64,000 nt of DNA from the NCBI RefSeq assembly GCF_001678845.1, contig NZ_MAIQ01000006.1, forward strand, positions 62,001 through 126,000. The letters are read 5' to 3'. The position numbers and the translations under genes were made by a program. The notes under the pieces were generated by a model, which saw only the letters and a program-made list of their open reading frames with translations, did not search any database and was not told the DNA's origin. This DNA is from Christensenella intestinihominis. Its GTDB lineage: Bacteria > Bacillota > Clostridia > Christensenellales > Christensenellaceae. Positions 8,875 through 17,705 of this stretch are shown here, in pieces. How positions within the stretch are numbered: position 1 is the first letter of the stretch; every line of letters starts with the position of its first letter.

Positions 8875-10098
8875 TCAGATTTCCTTATCTTTGAGCGCGA
8901 GGGCGCGAACCTTGAGCGGCAGGCCGAACAGGTTGATGAAGCCCTCCGCATCCTTGTGGTCATAAACCTCGTCCTCGCCAAAGGTGGCAAACTCTTCGCT
9001 GTACAGGGAGTAGGGGGACTTGAGGCCCACGTGCGTGCAGTTGCCCTTATAAAGCTTCATGCGCACCGTGCCCGTAACCGTCTTCTGCGTTTCGGTTACA
9101 AACGCCGCCAGCGCCTCGCGCAGCGGGCAGAACCATTTTCCGTCATAGACGAGCTCCGCGTATTTTGCGGCCACGCCTTCCTTGTAGTGCATGGTGTCTT
9201 TATCGAGCGTCAGCATTTCAAGCCCTGCATGCGCCGTATAGAGGATACGTCCGCCGGGATTTTCATATACGCCGCGGCTTTTCATGCCCACGAGACGGTT
9301 TTCCACGAGGTCGTCGATGCCTACGCCGTTTTCCGCGCCAAGCTCGTTCAGCTTGGTGACGAGCTCGACCGGGCCGTATTTTTTACCGTCGATGGAAACC
9401 GGGATACCCTGTTCAAATTCGATGGTGAAGTAGCACGGCTTGTCCGGCGCTTCCTCGGGCGTTTTGCAGATCATATACAGGTCGTCCTTCGGTTCGTTCC
9501 ACGGGTCCTCGAGGTCGGAGCCCTCATGCGACAGGTGCCAGATATTCGCATCCATACTGTAATTGTGTTCTTTATCCACCGGGACGGGAATGTTGCGCGC
9601 CGCGGCGTATTCAATTTCCTCTTCGCGGGACTTAATATCCCAGATACGCCAGGGGGCGATGATGTCAAGCTCCGGGGCGAGCGCCTTTACGGTGAGCTCG
9701 AACCGCACCTGGTCGTTGCCCTTGCCGGTCGCGCCGTGGCAGATGGCGTCCGCGCCCACTTCCTTTGCGATTTCCACAAGGCGTTTCGCAATCACCGGGC
9801 GCGCAAAGGAGGTCCCAAGCAGGTATTTGCCCTCGTACACCGCGCCCGCCTGCATTGTCGGGTATACGTAATCGGTAATGAATTCCTCCGTAAGGTCTTC
9901 GATATACGCATCGGAAGCCCCGGTATGGATGGCTTTTTCATACAGGCCGTCGAGCTCCTTGCCCTGGCCGACGTTGCCGCATACCGCGACCACATCTTTT
10001 ACGCCGTAGGTTTCCTTGAGCCACGGGATGATGATGGAGGTGTCGAGACCGCCGGAATACGCAAGCACTACCTTGTTATACTGTTTCTTTGCATTCAT
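8875..10098 (-). CDS. argG: Argininosuccinate synthase
   Basis: 407 residues, the usual family length. The ATP pyrophosphatase P-loop [10 protein letters not shown] sits near residue 12. Conserved [13 protein letters not shown] and [15 protein letters not shown] segments bind citrulline and aspartate. The enzyme condenses citrulline with aspartate in cytoplasmic arginine synthesis. I chose the ATG at 10098, with AAGGAG 7 bases upstream; longer in-frame starts lack a site. No argH is present next to it, so the gene is monocistronic here, with its own promoter and terminator. Confidence 0.97.
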   Translation of the reverse strand: MNAKKQYNKVVLAYSGGLDTSIIIPWLKETYGVKDVVAVCGNVGQGKELDGLYEKAIHTGASDAYIEDLTEEFITDYVYPTMQAGAVYEGKYLLGTSFARPVIAKRLVEIAKEVGADAICHGATGKGNDQVRFELTVKALAPELDIIAPWRIWDIKSREEEIEYAAARNIPVPVDKEHNYSMDANIWHLSHEGSDLEDPWNEPKDDLYMICKTPEEAPDKPCYFTIEFEQGIPVSIDGKKYGPVELVTKLNELGAENGVGIDDLVENRLVGMKSRGVYENPGGRILYTAHAGLEMLTLDKDTMHYKEGVAAKYAELVYDGKWFCPLREALAAFVTETQKTVTGTVRMKLYKGNCTHVGLKSPYSLYSEEFATFGEDEVYDHKDAEGFINLFGLPLKVRALALKDKEI

Positions 10099-10152
10099 GT
10101 TAAAACTCCTTTTTCGCACGCCAGGGTGCGTTACATTCATTTGATGTTTATA

Positions 10153-10181
10153 ATTATACATAAAAATGAATAATTATGCAA
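10153..10181 (-). promoter_or_regulatory. argG: argG promoter
   Basis: On the minus strand TTGCAT (10181-10176) and TATAAT (10158-10153) are separated by 17 bases, a near-consensus sigma-A promoter about 55 bases before the ATG. I see no clear ARG box. Confidence 0.7.
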
Positions 10182-10226
10182 TAGGGAATTTATAAAAAAT
10201 GCAAATTTTTTATTTCGTGCGCAAAA

Positions 10227-10255
10227 TTGCGAAAAAAGAGGGAATCATGTATACT
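10227..10255 (+). promoter_or_regulatory. ruvC: ruvC operon promoter
   Basis: TTGCGA at 10227-10232 and TATACT at 10250-10255 with 17-base spacing, 41 bases before the ruvC ATG. No obvious LexA box overlaps it. Confidence 0.65.
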
Positions 10256-10295
10256 ATATTTGATTCGGAATGTTCGGCAAAAAGGAAAGGCGAAA

Positions 10296-10799
10296 ATGAT
10301 TGTACTTGGTATCGACCCCGGCCTTGCGACGGTGGGCTATGGCGTGGTAAGCTGTGACGAGAAGGTGAGGCTGGAATTGATTGATTACGGCACCATCCTT
10401 ACGGAAGCGGGGGAGCAGTTTCCCATCCGTTTAAAGCAAATCAACCACGGAATTACCCAGCTGATCGATATGTATAAGCCGGATTCGATTGCGTTTGAAG
10501 AATTGTTTTTCAATAAAAACGTGACGACGGCGATCAATGTTGCGCAGGCCCGCGGGGCGGCGCTGGTGGCCGCGTCTGAACGGACGGACCAGCTTTACGA
10601 ATATACGCCGCTGCAAATCAAGCAGGCGGTGGTGGGGTATGGCCGCGCGGACAAAAACCAGGTGCAGATGATGGTGAAAACGATTCTTTCCTTAAAGGAA
10701 ATTCCACGGCCGGACGACGCGGCGGATGCGGTGGCGGTGGCGATCTGTCATGCGCACAGCGCGCACACGGCGGGAATACTCAATACAAAAATAAAGTAG
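10296..10799 (+). CDS. ruvC: Holliday junction resolvase RuvC
   Basis: 167 residues. It starts MIVLGIDPGLATVGYGV, with the first catalytic Asp in GIDPG. AFEELFF supplies the conserved Glu, and the C-terminal RPDDAADAVAVAICH supplies the last acidic residues. RuvC cuts Holliday junctions as a dimer together with RuvAB. I chose the ATG at 10296 because AAAGGAAAGG precedes it and homologues begin there; an in-frame start at 10227 would add an implausible leader. First gene of a ruvC-ruvA-lipoprotein-ruvB-queA run. Confidence 0.96.
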   Translation: MIVLGIDPGLATVGYGVVSCDEKVRLELIDYGTILTEAGEQFPIRLKQINHGITQLIDMYKPDSIAFEELFFNKNVTTAINVAQARGAALVAASERTDQLYEYTPLQIKQAVVGYGRADKNQVQMMVKTILSLKEIPRPDDAADAVAVAICHAHSAHTAGILNTKIK

Positions 10800-10835
10800 G
10801 ACGCGCGCACGGCGGGCTTGAAGGAGTAAACATTT

Positions 10836-11423
10836 ATGTATGCATATATAGAGGGGGAAGTCGCGGTTAAGGCGGCAACCTATGCGGTGATTGACGTGGG
10901 CGGCGTGGGCTACCAGATTTTTACGGACACGTTTTCGCTGAACGCCATCAAAACGGGCGAAAAGGCAAAGCTGTATACATATCTTAAGGTTGCCGAAGAC
11001 GCCATGACCCTTTACGGGTTTGCCACGCAGGAGCAAAAAACGATGTTTGAGAAGCTTCTCACGATCAGCGGGGTCGGCCCCAAGGCGGCCGCGTCCGTGC
11101 TTTCCGTGATGCGCGTGAACGACATTGCCGCGGCTGTGATTTCAAACGACGACAAGGCCTTTACAAATGTGCCGGGAATCGGCAAAAAAACAGCGCAGCG
11201 GCTCGTGTTGGAGCTGAAGGAAAAGGTTGATTTCGAGGACGCTGTGGGCACCGGGGCGGATATGACGGAGTTTGCGCAGGATGCGGCGGCGGAAGCGGCC
11301 GCGGCGCTTGCGGGGCTTGGATATAACAGGCAGGAGGCCGTCGCCGCGGTTGCGGCGGTGCGCAGCCTTGGGGATACGGCGGAGGAGCTTGTGTCCCTCG
11401 CGCTGAAACGAATGGGAAAATAG
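10836..11423 (+). CDS. ruvA: Holliday junction branch migration protein RuvA
   Basis: 195 residues, typical for RuvA. The N-terminal OB-fold (1-65) starts MYAYIEGEVAVK. A double helix-hairpin-helix domain follows, with ISGVGPKAAASVLS and VPGIGKKTAQRLV. The C-terminal helical domain (about 145-195) contacts RuvB. RuvA tetramers hold the four-way junction while RuvB drives it. GAAGGAG precedes the ATG. It lies 36 bases after ruvC. Confidence 0.97.
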   Translation: MYAYIEGEVAVKAATYAVIDVGGVGYQIFTDTFSLNAIKTGEKAKLYTYLKVAEDAMTLYGFATQEQKTMFEKLLTISGVGPKAAASVLSVMRVNDIAAAVISNDDKAFTNVPGIGKKTAQRLVLELKEKVDFEDAVGTGADMTEFAQDAAAEAAAALAGLGYNRQEAVAAVAAVRSLGDTAEELVSLALKRMGK

Positions 11424-11449
11424 ACCGGAAGTGGAAGGAGCATGGAACA

Positions 11450-11947
11450 ATGAAAAAGATTTTAATTGTGATGATGGCGGCATTGCTGGTTATGGCGCTC
11501 GCCGCGTGTGCCGTGCAGCCCGCGGCGGGAGAATCCGCGCAGATCGCGAACCCGTGGACAGCGGCCGCTGATGCGGAGGAAGTAAAGGAAAAAACAGGCC
11601 TTACGATGAGCGCGCTGCCCGAAGGGGCGGCGGACGTTTCTTATTCCGTTATGGAGAGTGAAAAGATTGCGCAGGCGGCGTTTACATGGAACGGGGACGA
11701 GTATACCTTCCGTATGGCCCCTGACGGCGCGACAGAAGATTTGTCCGGCATGTATGTCGAATTTAAGACGGACGAGGATATGCTGTTCGGCGATTACCCG
11801 TACGAAATCAAATATAATGAAGGCGCGGAAGGCCTTGCGGAATGGGACGATGAACTGACAAAGACAGAATATTCCGTTACGATGCAGACAGGTGCGACCA
11901 AGGAAAAGCTGGCCGCGGTGTCTGAAGCGCTGATCCCGGCGGGCTGA
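11450..11947 (+). CDS. Predicted lipoprotein inserted between ruvA and ruvB
   Basis: 165 residues. A lipoprotein signal peptide ends in MALAAC with Cys20 as the predicted lipidated residue. The mature part is acidic and beta-rich, beginning with a NPW(T)xxxDAEEV stretch. I recognise it only as a small secreted domain of the kind seen in many Clostridia lipoproteins. GAAGGAG precedes the ATG. It lies within the ruv operon, 26 bases after ruvA and 40 before ruvB, on the same strand. It should face the outside of the cell, so a direct role in recombination is unlikely; shared transcription is the only visible link. Confidence 0.7.
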   Translation: MKKILIVMMAALLVMALAACAVQPAAGESAQIANPWTAAADAEEVKEKTGLTMSALPEGAADVSYSVMESEKIAQAAFTWNGDEYTFRMAPDGATEDLSGMYVEFKTDEDMLFGDYPYEIKYNEGAEGLAEWDDELTKTEYSVTMQTGATKEKLAAVSEALIPAG

Positions 11948-11987
11948 GATCGGTAATTTATAATTGGAAAAAGGAGCGCCATAGGGT

Positions 11988-13025
11988 ATGGAAGAAGAAT
12001 CCCGTATTGTTTCGGGAATGAAAATGAAAGAAGATGTGACTGCGGACGTAACGCTGCGCCCGCAATCCCTTGGTGAATATATCGGGCAGGATAAAGTCAA
12101 GGAGAAGATGGCGATCTTTATCGAAGCCGCAAAAAAGCGGGGGGAAGCGCTCGATCATGTGCTTTTATACGGCCCGCCCGGCCTTGGGAAAACGACGCTG
12201 GCCCATATTATTGCCCAGGAATTGAACGTCAACATCCGGATTACATCCGGCCCGGCGATTGAGCGCCCGGGAGACCTTGCGGCGCTGCTTACGAACCTTT
12301 CCGATAAGGACGTGCTGTTTATCGACGAAATCCACCGGTTGAATTCGAGCGTGGAAGAGGTTCTTTATCCGGCGATGGAGGATTACGCGCTGGATATTAT
12401 CCTTGGGAAGGGCCCGTCTGCGCGGTCGATGCGCATTGACCTGCCCCGCTTTACGCTGGTGGGGGCGACGACGCGCGCGGGCATGCTGACCTCGCCGCTT
12501 CGGGACAGGTTCGGGGTTATTAACCGCCTGCAGATGTATGACGCGGACCAGCTCAAGACAATTGTAAAGCGTTCCGCAAAGATTTTGGAAATTGAGGTGG
12601 ACGAAGAAGGAGCGGCGGAAATTGCCCGGCGATCCAGAGGCACCCCGCGTATTGCAAACCGGCTTTTACGCCGCGTGCGTGATTTTGCCGACGTACGGGC
12701 GGAAGGCGTGATTACACGGGACGCGGCGGATAAAGGCCTGCAGCTTCTCGAAGTGGACGAGCTCGGGCTCGATAATTCCGACCGCCTGATCCTCGATGCG
12801 ATTATTATGAAGTTTGGAGGCGGACCGGTTGGGCTCGATACGCTTGCGGCCACAACGGGCGAGGAAGCGGGCACGATCGAGGACGTGATTGAACCCTTCC
12901 TGCTGCAGCTTGGTTTTATCCAACGTACGCCGCGCGGACGCTGCGCGACGGAAAACGCATACAGGCATATGGGGATTCCCCTGCCGCAGAACACCGATAA
13001 CAAGGGACAGACAAGGCTTTTTTAA
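11988..13025 (+). CDS. ruvB: Holliday junction helicase motor RuvB
   Basis: 345 residues. Walker [11 protein letters not shown], Walker B FIDEIHRL, sensor 1 GATTRAG and the arginine-finger region SPLRDRFG are all intact. A C-terminal winged-helix DNA-binding domain covers about 255-335. It is the AAA+ hexamer that pumps DNA through the RuvA-bound junction. AAGGAG precedes the ATG at 11988. queA begins 14 bases downstream. Confidence 0.97.
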   Translation: MEEESRIVSGMKMKEDVTADVTLRPQSLGEYIGQDKVKEKMAIFIEAAKKRGEALDHVLLYGPPGLGKTTLAHIIAQELNVNIRITSGPAIERPGDLAALLTNLSDKDVLFIDEIHRLNSSVEEVLYPAMEDYALDIILGKGPSARSMRIDLPRFTLVGATTRAGMLTSPLRDRFGVINRLQMYDADQLKTIVKRSAKILEIEVDEEGAAEIARRSRGTPRIANRLLRRVRDFADVRAEGVITRDAADKGLQLLEVDELGLDNSDRLILDAIIMKFGGGPVGLDTLAATTGEEAGTIEDVIEPFLLQLGFIQRTPRGRCATENAYRHMGIPLPQNTDNKGQTRLF

Positions 13026-13039
13026 CTTGAGTGGGGATT

Positions 13040-14059
13040 ATGAAGACATCTGATTTTGATTATAATTTACCTGAAGATTTGATTGCACAGACTCCGATCG
13101 AGCCGCGAGACCATTCGCGGCTTCTTGTATATGACCGGGAAACAAAAACAATCGAACACCGGCATTTTTACGATGTGACAGATTACCTGAAAAAAGGGGA
13201 TGTGCTCGTTTTAAATGAAACGAGGGTTCTGCCCGCCCGCCTGTATGGAAAAAAACGGGGAACCGGGACGGATTTTGAATTTTTGCTTCTAAAGCGCCTC
13301 GAGCTTGACGTATGGGAAGTGATTATGCGCCCGGGCAAAAAGCTGAAGCCGGGCGGTTGGGTGGATTTTGGAGACGACCTTTGCGCGGAGCTCCTGCGCA
13401 AAAAAGAGGACGGCGTATGCGAGGTGCGTTTCCAATATGACGGCGTGTTCGAGGAACTTCTGGATCAATATGGCAACATGCCGCTCCCGCCTTACATCAC
13501 GAAGCGCCTGGAACGCAAGGAACGCTACCAGACGGTTTACGCAAAAGAGGACGGCAGTGCCGCCGCGCCTACGGCGGGCCTGCATTTTACGCCCGAGCTG
13601 CTTGGGAAGATTGAAGGAATGGGCGTTACAATCGTAAAAATATTGCTGCATGTGGGGCTTGGAACCTTTCGGCCGATGAAGGAAGAGACGGTGGAAGAGC
13701 ACGTGATGCATTCCGAATACTACAGCGTGAGCCCTGAGGCGGCGGCAACCATCAATGCCGCCAAACGGGAAGGGAGGCGCGTGGTTGCCGTGGGGACGAC
13801 CTCGGTCCGCACCCTTGAGAGCGCGGCGGAAAACGGCCTTGTGCGGGCAGGAAGCGCGGATACGGATATCTTTATTTATCCGGGCTACGAATATCAGGTT
13901 GTGGATGCGCTGATTACCAATTTCCATTTGCCGAAATCCACGCTTATAATGCTTGTAAGCGCGCTTATGGGCAGAGAGGAAACGCTTGCCGTCTATCGGG
14001 AGGCAGTGGAGGAACGTTACCGTTTTTTCAGCTTCGGCGATGCAATGCTGATTTTGTGA
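13040..14059 (+). CDS. queA: S-adenosylmethionine:tRNA ribosyltransferase-isomerase QueA
   Basis: 339 residues. It opens [19 protein letters not shown] and contains [16 protein letters not shown] and GLGTFRPM, all hallmark QueA segments. It adds the cyclopentenediol ring to preQ1 at tRNA position 34, giving epoxyqueuosine. tgt, which places preQ1 in tRNA, lies at 30.7 kb. ruvB-queA(-tgt-yajC) adjacency is common in Firmicutes; here a block of about 17 kb separates queA from tgt-yajC. I chose the ATG at 13040 (GTGGGG upstream); an in-frame GTG at 13031 is part of that site. Confidence 0.96.
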   Translation: MKTSDFDYNLPEDLIAQTPIEPRDHSRLLVYDRETKTIEHRHFYDVTDYLKKGDVLVLNETRVLPARLYGKKRGTGTDFEFLLLKRLELDVWEVIMRPGKKLKPGGWVDFGDDLCAELLRKKEDGVCEVRFQYDGVFEELLDQYGNMPLPPYITKRLERKERYQTVYAKEDGSAAAPTAGLHFTPELLGKIEGMGVTIVKILLHVGLGTFRPMKEETVEEHVMHSEYYSVSPEAAATINAAKREGRRVVAVGTTSVRTLESAAENGLVRAGSADTDIFIYPGYEYQVVDALITNFHLPKSTLIMLVSALMGREETLAVYREAVEERYRFFSFGDAMLIL

Positions 14060-14069
14060 GGGAATCGCG

Positions 14070-14873
14070 ATGAACGTATGGGCCGTTTATTTCAGCGCAA
14101 CGGGCACGACCAAAAGAATTGTCACCGCAATTGCGCAAACGCTTTGCAGGCGCGCGGGAGTGCCTTGCCGCGAGTTTGATTTTACGCTGCCTGCCGCGCG
14201 GAACGGCTGGCCGGAATTCGCGCCGGGCGACCTTGTGGTATTCGGCGTTCCCGTTTATGCGGGGCGTGTTCCCAACGTGCTGCTGAAATATCTCGGCACC
14301 GCTATGGGCAACGGCGCGTTTGCCGTTCCCGTCGTTTTGTATGGGAACCGGAATTTTGACGACGCCCTGATTGAGCTGCGGGACATTCTTGCGGACCATG
14401 GCTTTTTGCCGTTTGCCGCCGCTGCCTTTGTGGGAGAACACGCTTTCTCGTATGAGCTGGCGAAGGGCAGGCCGGATGAAAGAGATTTACGCCGTGCCGA
14501 AGAATTCGCGGAGAGGATTTTTAAAAGCCGAACCGGAAAATGCGCAACAGTGGACGTCCCGGGAACGCCCCGGCCTTATCGCGGGTATTATATGCCGCAC
14601 GACGGGGCGGGGAACCCGATCGATATCCGTAAGATAAAGCCGCTTACTTCCGAACGCTGCGATGCGTGCGGGGAATGCGTAGGCGTATGCCCGGTGGGCG
14701 GCATCTCCCGCGAAAATGTGCGGGAGTGCACGGGAATCTGCATTAAATGCGGCGCGTGCGTAAAGGGGTGCCACAGGCACGCGAAATATTTTGAGGATGA
14801 GGGTTATCTGTGTCATTTGCGCCAGCTTGAAAGGGAATTCGGGGAGCGGCGGGAACCGGAGCTGTTTTTATAG
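14070..14873 (+). CDS. EFR1-type flavodoxin-ferredoxin fusion protein
   Basis: 267 residues. The N-terminal flavodoxin-like domain (1-160) has the phosphate-loop sequence FSATGTTKR. The C-terminus carries two [4Fe-4S] motifs: CDACGECVGVCP and CIKCGACVKGCH. The layout matches the EFR1 family of electron carriers, common in anaerobic Firmicutes. It probably moves electrons between a flavin and iron-sulfur partners in the cytoplasm. It starts 10 bases after queA, so the two are likely co-transcribed. The electron partner is not identifiable here. Confidence 0.87.
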   Translation: MNVWAVYFSATGTTKRIVTAIAQTLCRRAGVPCREFDFTLPAARNGWPEFAPGDLVVFGVPVYAGRVPNVLLKYLGTAMGNGAFAVPVVLYGNRNFDDALIELRDILADHGFLPFAAAAFVGEHAFSYELAKGRPDERDLRRAEEFAERIFKSRTGKCATVDVPGTPRPYRGYYMPHDGAGNPIDIRKIKPLTSERCDACGECVGVCPVGGISRENVRECTGICIKCGACVKGCHRHAKYFEDEGYLCHLRQLEREFGERREPELFL

Positions 14874-14888
14874 AACGGGGGAAAGATT

Positions 14889-15365
14889 ATGTTTGGGCAT
14901 TTGGGATTTTCATATGTGGGACTCATTTTTCTGCTTTTGCTGTTTATTCCCAACATATTATGGAGCAGGAAACCGCCCGAAGATTATGACAACAGCTTTG
15001 AACATGGCGTCCTGCTGCTGCTGGAACGCATCGGACAGGTTGGATGCACCCTTTCCGCGCTGATGTTCAGCGATTTCAATTTTGCGCCCTTTTCCCCGTG
15101 GACACTATGGCTGGTTTTTGCTTTTGCGGCGATGGCGCTTTACGAATTATGCTGGGTGCGGTATTTTAGGGGCAGGCGGCGGTCGCGGAATATGTACCGC
15201 AGCTTTTACGGAATTCCCGTCCCCCTGGCGACGCTGCCCGTGGCGGCCTTCCTGCTGCTGGGGATTTACGGGAAGCTACTCTGGATGGTTTTATTTTCCA
15301 TTATACTCGGCGTGGGGCACATTGGAATCCATTTGCAGCATGCGGAAGTGTGCGGATTGAGATAA
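14889..15365 (+). CDS. Four- or five-helix membrane protein, unknown function
   Basis: 158 residues. It opens with a hydrophobic segment (YVGLIFLLLLFIPNILW), then RKPPEDYDN, and further helices near LWLVFAFAAMALYEL, LATLPVAAFLLLGIYG and LLWMVLFSIILGVGHIGIH. The IPNxxWxxxxP start and the terminal GHIxIHxxH motif recur in an uncharacterised Firmicutes membrane family. It lies 16 bases after the EFR1 gene, with GGGGGAAAG as ribosome binding site, and is followed by a terminator. No function can be given. Confidence 0.72.
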   Translation: MFGHLGFSYVGLIFLLLLFIPNILWSRKPPEDYDNSFEHGVLLLLERIGQVGCTLSALMFSDFNFAPFSPWTLWLVFAFAAMALYELCWVRYFRGRRRSRNMYRSFYGIPVPLATLPVAAFLLLGIYGKLLWMVLFSIILGVGHIGIHLQHAEVCGLR

Positions 15366-15371
15366 TCAAAT

Positions 15372-15410
15372 AAAAAAACAGGATATGCGCGCTGCATATC
15401 CTGCTTTTTT
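15372..15410. terminator. Bidirectional intrinsic terminator
   Basis: CAGGATATGC and its complement form a 10-bp stem flanked by A7 and T6, so it serves the plus-strand operon and the converging minus-strand exporter gene. Confidence 0.88.
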
Positions 15411-15421
15411 ATTCCGGGGAT

Positions 15422-16438
15422 TTACCAGATTCCGAGAAGATGCTGCATGCCGAGGCTTACCGCGGCAATGCCGATCCAGCAGACGAGCCCCATGAAAATG
15501 GGTTTGCCGCCTGTTTTAATAAGCTTTACAATATGGGTGTTGAGGCCAATGGCCGCCATTGCCATGATGATGAAAAACTTACTGAGTTCCTTGAGCGGCC
15601 CGGTGACGAAGGCCGGCAGGTTGAACACCGTCGTGACAACCGAGGCAAGCACAAAAAACAGGACAAACCAGGGAAATATTTTTTTGAAGCTGAATGCGGC
15701 GCCGCTTGCCGCGTCCAGCTTTTTTTCCTTGCGCGTGCGAACGAAAGCGAGAACCAGCGTGATTGGAATGATGGCGAGCGTACGCGTAAGTTTCACAATC
15801 GTCGCCTGGTCGAGCGTATTACTTCCGTGAATCCCATCCCATGCGGCGGCCGCCGCGGTTACGGAGGAGGTGTCGTTGATTGCCGTACCCGCGAAGAGGC
15901 CGAAGCCTTCGTTTGAAAGCCCGAGCGCGCCCCCAAGCGTGGGGAAAATGAGCGCCGCAATGACATTGAAAAGGAAAATGACAGAAATGGACTGGGCAAT
16001 TTCCTCGTCACCCGCGCCGATAACGGGGGCGGTGGCCGCGATGGCGGACCCCCCGCAAATGGACGAGCCTACGCCGATCAATGTGGAAATGCGCGAGGGC
16101 ATCTTCATGGCCCGGTACAGGATAAATGCAAGAATAAGCGACGTGGCGATCGTGGAAACGATGATTGGCAGGGACTGCGCGCCCAGCCTGAGGATTTCCG
16201 CCAAATTCATGCCGAAGCCGAGCAGCACCACCGCCCATTGCAGGATTTTTTTGGAAGTAAAATTGATTCCCGGCTGGAAGGAATCCTTCCTTTTAATCAA
16301 GAGTGCCAGCACCATACCGATCAGGATCGCGAACACCGGCCCGCCCACCACGGGCAGGAGCTTGCCGAGGAAAAATGCGGGGAAGGCGATTACAAGGCAC
16401 AAAATAATCCCCCTCCAGTTCGTTTTCAAAAATTTCAT
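15422..16438 (-). CDS. YeiH-family (UPF0324) putative sulfate/anion exporter
   Basis: 338 residues with about ten hydrophobic helices. Family hallmarks include [25 protein letters not shown] and [13 protein letters not shown]. Members are predicted secondary transporters linked to sulfate or sulfite export and often sit beside LysR regulators, as here. I chose the ATG at 16438, with AAGGTAGG upstream. The divergent regulator gene starts 125 bases away across a very AT-rich spacer. Substrate is inferred from the family only. Confidence 0.85.
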   Translation of the reverse strand: MKFLKTNWRGIILCLVIAFPAFFLGKLLPVVGGPVFAILIGMVLALLIKRKDSFQPGINFTSKKILQWAVVLLGFGMNLAEILRLGAQSLPIIVSTIATSLILAFILYRAMKMPSRISTLIGVGSSICGGSAIAATAPVIGAGDEEIAQSISVIFLFNVIAALIFPTLGGALGLSNEGFGLFAGTAINDTSSVTAAAAAWDGIHGSNTLDQATIVKLTRTLAIIPITLVLAFVRTRKEKKLDAASGAAFSFKKIFPWFVLFFVLASVVTTVFNLPAFVTGPLKELSKFFIIMAMAAIGLNTHIVKLIKTGGKPIFMGLVCWIGIAAVSLGMQHLLGIW

Positions 16439-16563
16439 ACCATTACCTACCTTTAAAACAAATAATAAATACATATACTATTATACCGGTTTTATTAATA
16501 ATTTAAAATTATATATATTTATATAACAATAAATATATGTTATGATATAAAAAAGGAGGAATA
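16439..16563. promoter_or_regulatory. Divergent AT-rich promoter region between YeiH-like and LysR genes
   Basis: The 16490-16555 stretch is almost entirely A and T, with TATGAT-like -10 candidates on the plus strand before AAAAAGGAGG. LysR regulators usually bind such shared spacers. I see no single unambiguous T-N11-A dyad. Confidence 0.45.
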
Positions 16564-17460
16564 ATGATGCTGGATTTCAGGATGGACACGTTTCTTACGG
16601 TATGTGAAACCATGAACCTTACGCGGGCCGCGGAAGCGCTCAGTATTACCCAACCGGCCGTATCGCAGCATATCCGCTTCCTGGAAGAATACTATGGGGC
16701 GCGGCTGCTTGCGTACCAAGGAAAAAAAATGGAACTCACGGAAGCGGGGCGGCTTTTGAAAAACGCGGGACTTACGATGAAGCATGACGTGATGTCCCTG
16801 AAAAAGGAAATGGGCGGAATCCATGGAAAAGAGAAGCTTCGTTTCGGGGTGACGCTGACGGTAGGGGAATTCATAATTCCTGGAGCGGCCGCACGTTACC
16901 TGGCCAATCATCCGGGCGTATCCCTCCATATGGATGTATCGAATACGAAAGAGCTTTTGGAAAAACTCAACCGTGGCGAAATAGATTTTGCTCTCGTGGA
17001 GGGAAATTTTGCGAAAAATGAGTATGAGCATCTTGTATATGCGACGGAACCGTATATTGCAGTGTGCGGGGCAGGTTATATATTTGAAAAGAAGGTGCGC
17101 AAGATAGAGGATTTGACCGGGGAGCGTATTATTGTCCGGGAGGCCGGATCGGGTACGCGGGAAATACTGGAACGGTATCTCGAGGGCCGCAACCTTATGC
17201 TGGAGGATTTCAGGAATTTTGTTGAAGTCGGCAACATTGACGCAATCAAATCGCTCGTGCGGACAAACTGTGGAATTACCTTTCTGTATGAAGCGGCGGT
17301 CCGCAGGGAGCTGCGCGAAGGCTCGCTCAGGGAAATCCCTCTGGAAGGATTTTCCATCACGCATGACCTTACCTTTATTTGGCGGAAGGGAAGCGTGTTT
17401 TCAGAAAACTACCGGGAAATATTCATGGAACTGCAGGAAGCGCAGCCCGCTGCGGACTGA
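16564..17460 (+). CDS. LysR-family transcriptional regulator
   Basis: 298 residues. The N-terminal winged helix-turn-helix (about 5-62) includes LTRAAEALSITQPAVSQHIRFL. The LysR substrate-binding fold follows from about residue 90, with the REAGSGTREILE motif typical of CysB/CysL-like anion-sensing members. An AAAGGAGGAATA site precedes the ATG. It is divergent from the YeiH-like exporter and probably controls it. The effector is unknown; a sulfur anion is a reasonable guess from the family. Confidence 0.9.
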   Translation: MMLDFRMDTFLTVCETMNLTRAAEALSITQPAVSQHIRFLEEYYGARLLAYQGKKMELTEAGRLLKNAGLTMKHDVMSLKKEMGGIHGKEKLRFGVTLTVGEFIIPGAAARYLANHPGVSLHMDVSNTKELLEKLNRGEIDFALVEGNFAKNEYEHLVYATEPYIAVCGAGYIFEKKVRKIEDLTGERIIVREAGSGTREILERYLEGRNLMLEDFRNFVEVGNIDAIKSLVRTNCGITFLYEAAVRRELREGSLREIPLEGFSITHDLTFIWRKGSVFSENYREIFMELQEAQPAAD

Positions 17461-17517
17461 AAAAGGGAAACACGGCTGTCTGACGATCTAAAAGGGAAGA
17501 AATAACAAGATTTGCGG

Positions 17518-17546
17518 TTGACTTCAATCTTTATTTCCGCTATTAT
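17518..17546 (+). promoter_or_regulatory. Promoter of the LacI-SBP fusion regulator
   Basis: TTGACT at 17518-17523 and TATTAT at 17541-17546, 17-base spacing. The start codon is about 160 bases downstream, leaving a leader in which I see no strong hairpin. Confidence 0.65.
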
Positions 17547-17705
17547 AAAAATAAATGAAACGTTCAAAAAAATAATTAAGGTATTAAAACAGCGAAAAAT
17601 GTTTTGAAATAAGGAAAATTTCGTTATTTCGGATTCTTTGTTTGATTTGAACAAAATAATCAAAGCTATGAATCGTCTGAAAGCGGATAACGGTGAGGAA
17701 GAGGT

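Noticed and set aside
8956-10173. Long plus-strand open frame opposite argG (405 codons)
   Set aside because: It is the complement of a clearly conserved gene; the translation has no recognisable domain and no ribosome binding site.
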